Below, one piece after another: positions 60,432 through 64,000 of a stretch of 64,000 nt of DNA. The notes below the pieces were generated by a model. That model made no database searches, was not told the DNA's origin, and was given only the letters and a program-made list of their open reading frames with translations. Source of the DNA: Salinicoccus carnicancri Crm (GTDB lineage Bacteria; Bacillota; Bacilli; Staphylococcales; Salinicoccaceae); assembly GCF_000330705.1 (NCBI RefSeq), contig NZ_ANAM01000001.1, forward strand, positions 62,001 through 126,000, written 5' to 3'. A program made the position numbers and the translations under genes. Within the stretch, counting starts at the first letter, position 1; every line of letters begins with the position of its first letter.

Positions 60432-61160
60432 ATGTAGCCTCCTGTTCATTTTCGTTTTTGCGCAACTGCTGAATAGTAAGGTCAAACCTGCCCTCCCCCA
60501 AGTATTCTATAAAGGGGAAGCGACTGCAATGATAAATGCGTAATTTTATATATATCCTTACTATCATCCATTACTTTATTCCGTGCAGTATAAAAAGCAC
60601 TCATGATGGATGAGTGATTTAAAACGAGGTCATTTCAATTGCTGCTGCCCGTCAGCCCGCGGAAGCGGATAGAAACCGTTGTAAAGTTGTTTCCACAGAG
60701 GTTCCGGCAGTTCAGCAGGGGACTCGTAATAAAACAGAGTTTCACGTAAAACAATACATATAAAGCGCAGGCACAACAGTGCTACCGAACCTATCGGCAC
60801 CGTGGAATCATGTGTGGATGCCATATCCTGGAGCAGCTCACAAGGTCATAGAACGGTTTCTTGTCCCTGATATATGGTTCGGACCAGACTTCGCCCTGAC
60901 GTGTGCCCGGATGCGCTTTCCGATGACTCGTAATTTTGCCGGTCAAAAGCCCTTCCCCGAGCGGTGATTGTATCTTATTACCGATGCCGAACTTCTTTCC
61001 TGTCTGCGGCTTATGTGAAACACAAATGAAATTCCGGAGAACTTGATTCTCTTTAATTCGTATAGATGTTATATTGGATGTTAAAGTTTTTCCAGTGTCC
61101 GGCGCAATCTGTTGCGGCCGGGCATTAACTATGTGCATATATAAAATAGGAGTGAATCAA
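60432..61160. other. Gene-poor stretch, possible decayed leftward gene
   Basis: No convincing intact gene in about 730 bases. Leftward, two overlapping frames can be joined by one frame change: FICVSHKPQTGKKFGIG, LLTGKITSHRKAHPGTRQG, VWSEPYIRDKKPFYDL, then FYYESPAELPEPLWKQL and GFYPLPRADGQQQLK. This has protein-like composition but I do not recognise a family, and the upstream frame runs into the promoter area of the next gene. It may be a broken gene or chance. A small hairpin (GCACTCATGATGGATGAGTG) sits at about 60597-60616. Confidence 0.3.
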
Positions 61161-61832
61161 GTGCATATCAATGTACTTTATGAGGATAATCACCTGCTGA
61201 TTATTGAGAAACCGGTCAATGTTCCGGTGCAGGGCGACAGTTCAAAAGATAAAGACCTTCTGACCATCCTGAAGCAGTATATAAAAGAGAAGTATAATAA
61301 ACCGGGTGACGTCTATCTGGGGCTGGTACACCGGCTTGACCGTCCTGTCGGCGGTGCGATGGTGTTTGCAAGGACTTCGAAAGCTGCTTCCCGTCTGGCG
61401 GATGAACTGAGGAAGCATGAGATCTACAGAAAGTATCTTGCTGTAACGAGAGGGCATCTGCAAAAGGAGAACGGAAGACTGGCGGATTATCTGAGAAAAG
61501 ATCGCAGAAAGAACATCGTCAGCGTAGTGAAACAGAATGAAAAAGACGCCCAAAAAGCGGTGTTGGATTATCAAGTACTGAAAAATAATGACACCGGGAG
61601 CCTTGTGGAAATTGAACTTCAGACCGGTCGTTCACACCAGATCAGGGTTCAGCTTTCCAATCAGGGGACGCCTCTCTACGGAGACCAGAAATATGGGCAG
61701 CATGTAAATAAGCCCGGACAGCAGATTGCTCTCTGGGCATCACGTCTGAGTCTCAAACATCCGACCAAAAAAGAGAGGGTCACTGTCGACTGTCCGCCGC
61801 CGGACAAATATCCGTGGTCGGCATTTATCTGA
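61161..61832 (+). CDS. RluA-family pseudouridine synthase
   Basis: 223 aa. Catalytic motif HRLDRPVGGAMVFARTSKAA with the conserved Asp, plus LLIIEKPVNVPVQ, YLAVTRG and QTGRSHQIRVQLSNQG-type C-terminal block. No S4 domain, so it is the short type; its target RNA site cannot be told. GTG start, seven bases after TAGGAGTG (family N-terminus HINVLYEDNHLL). Confidence 0.92.
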   Translation: MHINVLYEDNHLLIIEKPVNVPVQGDSSKDKDLLTILKQYIKEKYNKPGDVYLGLVHRLDRPVGGAMVFARTSKAASRLADELRKHEIYRKYLAVTRGHLQKENGRLADYLRKDRRKNIVSVVKQNEKDAQKAVLDYQVLKNNDTGSLVEIELQTGRSHQIRVQLSNQGTPLYGDQKYGQHVNKPGQQIALWASRLSLKHPTKKERVTVDCPPPDKYPWSAFI

Positions 61833-61849
61833 ACCGCATATCAATTCAG

Positions 61850-61880
61850 AAAGCCCATCCGGGACTTTTGGATGGGCTTT
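61850..61880. terminator. Bidirectional terminator between the pseudouridine synthase and PCD genes
   Basis: AAAGCCCATCC pairs with GGATGGGCTTT around nine bases. Confidence 0.85.
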
Positions 61881-61884
61881 CTGA

Positions 61885-62160
61885 TCAGTTGAACAAACGA
61901 TACAGGTTGTTGCACGCTTTGGCAGCTGCGATGTCTTTTTCAGTCAGTGCATTTTTGGAATGTGTCGTCCATGAAACGGTGACCGTTGTATAATCGATTG
62001 AAATGAAAGGATGGTGCTGCACGCTTTCGGCATAGGTACCGATCTTTTCTGCAAAAGAAATGCCATCAAGATATTTAACGAATTTGAACTTCCTGATGAC
62101 CATTTCATTTTCGACGGACCATCCATCCATTTTTTCCGCCTGTGCCTTTACATCTTCCAT
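61885..62160 (-). CDS. Pterin-4a-carbinolamine dehydratase
   Basis: 91 aa. Core motif SVQHHPFISIDYTTVTVSWTTH, with the active-site histidine pair HHP and a downstream histidine, then NALTEKDIAAAKACN. It dehydrates 4a-hydroxytetrahydrobiopterin in other organisms; in a bacterium without an obvious aromatic hydroxylase here, the true role (possibly molybdenum-cofactor related) is unknown. The start at 62160 is seven bases after GGAGG. Confidence 0.9.
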   Translation of the reverse strand: MEDVKAQAEKMDGWSVENEMVIRKFKFVKYLDGISFAEKIGTYAESVQHHPFISIDYTTVTVSWTTHSKNALTEKDIAAAKACNNLYRLFN

Positions 62161-62331
62161 AAGCAATCCTCCTCAAATGTCCTGTAATCCTCTCTACCCC
62201 GTTTCAAGTGCAGTCAATCTGTCGCATCCAGGAATAACGCCGGGCGTTACATAGGCTGTTATAATTTTACTGAATGCTTTCATATCAACGGTTTGGATGA
62301 ATAACGCATGGCATTATAATGTGTTTTAATC

Positions 62332-62363
62332 AAAAACAGGACTGATTTGTATCAGCCCTGTTT
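62332..62363 (-). terminator. Terminator of the CDP-glycerol transferase gene
   Basis: Leftward ACAGGGCTGAT pairs with ATCAGTCCTGT around ACAA, then TTTTTG. Confidence 0.88.
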
Positions 62364-62373
62364 CAGTAACATA

Positions 62374-64000
62374 TTATTTTTCAAATACTGCATCCACAAC
62401 TTTTTCTGATGACCTTCCGTCATCCCAGCTGCAGAATCTTTCGTGGAATTTCTCATATCGCTCCTTGTATTTCTCGCTGACTTCATCGATATTTTCAATC
62501 GCATCCATTACGTCGTCATTATTCATTAGCAGCGGCCCGGGGAGCTCTGTCTCCATATCGATGTAGAAGCCGCGCAACTGTCCCTGGTATTTTTCAATGT
62601 CGTAAGTGTAGAACAGTATCGGACGTTTCAGATTGGCATAATCAAAGAATACCGATGAATAGTCTGTGATGAGAATATCGGACATCAGATACAGTTCGCT
62701 GACATCACTGTATTTTGATACATCATATGCGAAGCCTTCCAGATCTGTCAGATCGATATTGGAAGCGACGACATAATGCATCCTGAGCAGGATGATGTAT
62801 TCATCCCCGAATTGCTCTTTCATCCTGTGCAGGTCGAGGTTCAGATCGAATCTGTACTTTCCGACTTTGTAATATTCGTCATCACGCCATGTTGGTGCGT
62901 AAAGGATGATTTTCTTGTTGGTCGGCAAGTAGATCCTTCTTTTAAGTTTCTTGATGGTTTCATCATCATTGCGGTTCGTCAAAATGTCGTTTCTCGGATA
63001 TCCGGTCTGGAGCATCGTGTTGTTGAACCAGAACGCTCTTCTGAAAATATCAGAAGAATACTGGTTGGGAGCAATCAGATAATCCCATTTATCGGTTTCA
63101 CGGTTGAAGTTCCTCTTATACCGGGCAGAATTTGTGCCGGGCATATGGACATCGGCCATGTCTCCCGCAAGTCTTTTCAGTGGTGTGCCGTGCCATGTCT
63201 GGAGATATGACTGGCCATCCCTTTTGATGTAGCTGTTAGGCATCCTGACGTTGCTGACGACATATTTCGCCCTCGCAAGGTAGTAGTAATACTTGAGGGA
63301 GAAACGTTTAACAGTTTCAGGGTTTCCTGGTATTTTGACCGGCTTGTTCATCACCCAGATGAATTTATAGTCCTTTTTGTTTTCAAGCATGTACTCATAT
63401 ATATATTTAGGACTGTCGGAATAGGATTTACCCTGGAAACTTTCAAAAACGACGAGATTGTCTTGGAAATCCATATTTTTAAATACGCGTTTATAAAGCA
63501 GTTCCTTGCGGCCTTTTTTGGAAGCCATGCCTTTTTTGATGTCCCTCAGCAGATGGTTGAAGTTGCTCAGTTTCCGGAAGATGCTTTTTTTGTTCGATTG
63601 TATCGCCTTTACATCATTTTTCAGTATGAAGTCTTTATTTTCCAGTCGTTCCGGATCAATTTTCTTTATACTTTCCACCAGGCCTTCAAAATATCGATCG
63701 ATGGTGGAATCGTCCTTGAATTCTGGCACCAGCCGTTTCCTGTAGAAGTTGAGGAGTTTGTCATCCAGGTATTTCTGGGCTTCCTCACTGAGTTCCTCTG
63801 TCCTCAGCTGATTATATATACCGAAGAGGTCAGGTGTCAGCTGTTCCAGGGGAGATTGCCTGAGTGACGGATTGTTGATTGGATCATTCCTTCTCCTTCT
63901 GAAGTATATTGCTTCATAGGAATAGGGTATCATTTCAATCTCTTCCATCAGCGGAATCATGAAAGTCAGATCTGAATACGTTTTGAATTCTTCGGAAAAC
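62374..64000 (-). CDS. CDP-glycerol glycerophosphotransferase (TagB/TagF type), C-terminal part
   Basis: At least 542 codons; the frame is open through the right edge, and the residues before the first internal ATG (SEEFKTYSDLTF) continue the protein, so the real start lies beyond the window. Glyphos-transferase domain: WHGTPLKRLAGDM, APTWRDDEYY, HYVVASNIDL, and DILITDYSSVFFDY. The upstream FMIPLMEEI and YFRRRRNDPINNPSL look like the end of a GT2 domain, so this may be a fused GT2/glycerophosphotransferase. Builds poly(glycerol phosphate) wall teichoic acid. Confidence 0.88.
   Translation of the reverse strand, partial: FSEEFKTYSDLTFMIPLMEEIEMIPYSYEAIYFRRRRNDPINNPSLRQSPLEQLTPDLFGIYNQLRTEELSEEAQKYLDDKLLNFYRKRLVPEFKDDSTIDRYFEGLVESIKKIDPERLENKDFILKNDVKAIQSNKKSIFRKLSNFNHLLRDIKKGMASKKGRKELLYKRVFKNMDFQDNLVVFESFQGKSYSDSPKYIYEYMLENKKDYKFIWVMNKPVKIPGNPETVKRFSLKYYYYLARAKYVVSNVRMPNSYIKRDGQSYLQTWHGTPLKRLAGDMADVHMPGTNSARYKRNFNRETDKWDYLIAPNQYSSDIFRRAFWFNNTMLQTGYPRNDILTNRNDDETIKKLKRRIYLPTNKKIILYAPTWRDDEYYKVGKYRFDLNLDLHRMKEQFGDEYIILLRMHYVVASNIDLTDLEGFAYDVSKYSDVSELYLMSDILITDYSSVFFDYANLKRPILFYTYDIEKYQGQLRGFYIDMETELPGPLLMNNDDVMDAIENIDEVSEKYKERYEKFHERFCSWDDGRSSEKVVDAVFEK

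Overview
This window is the chromosomal replication-origin region of a low-to-mid GC Firmicute in the family Staphylococcaceae. The gene order rsmG-mnmG-mnmE-jag-rnpA-rpmH / oriC / dnaA-dnaN-yaaA-recF-gyrB-gyrA, then hutH, serS, yybS-gdpP-rplI-dnaB-purA, tRNA-Glu, tRNA-Asp, walRKHIJ and rlmH is that of staphylococci and their relatives. Base composition and codon use look richer in G+C than Staphylococcus, so a Salinicoccus-like genus is my best guess (inference, not tested).

Layout. 1-4.8 kb: leftward RNA-modification/ribosome genes (rsmG fragment, mnmG, mnmE, jag/khpB, rnpA, rpmH). 4.9-6.75 kb: bipartite oriC, with DnaA-box clusters on both sides of dnaA. 6.75-13.9 kb: rightward dnaN, yaaA, recF, gyrB, gyrA. 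13.9-19.1 kb: a histidine-utilisation operon hutP-hutH-hutU-hutI, with a sigma-A type promoter overlapped by a cre-like site, a HutP NAG-triplet site and an attenuator hairpin before hutH. 19.1-26.9 kb: T-box-controlled serS, then yybS-gdpP-rplI-dnaB and purA. 27-28.2 kb: cysH (leftward) and a two-tRNA operon. 28.2-33.7 kb: the walRKHIJ cell-wall signalling operon, followed by three extra DnaA boxes. 33.8-35.06 kb: an accessory gene and rlmH, whose 3' end is the usual attachment site of SCC elements.

35-47 kb is an AT-richer accessory island. It holds a VWA lipoprotein, an SDR, a TVP38/TMEM64 protein, a decayed second copy of the rlmH 3' end (a likely scar of an SCC-type integration), an Imm5-like orphan immunity protein, a GIY-YIG protein, an IS30-family transposase relic, and two LysR/SDR redox clusters. 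No ccr recombinase gene is present.

47-64 kb is more backbone-like: XRE-cupin regulator with azlCD, an ABC-class predicted ATPase, a LytTR/DUF3021 pair, an FMN-binding glutamate-synthase-like protein, UspA, two tandem IsaA/SceD-type transglycosylase genes with matching WalR-like promoter modules, a TSUP permease, a C45 family hydrolase, a flotillin, an RluA-type pseudouridine synthase, a pterin dehydratase, and the 3' part of a teichoic-acid CDP-glycerol transferase that runs off the right edge.

Links within the window: WalRK (28-31 kb) probably controls the transglycosylases at 55-56 kb, and DnaA probably binds the boxes at oriC and beyond walJ. Starts were chosen by Shine-Dalgarno spacing and family alignment from memory. 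No database search was run.
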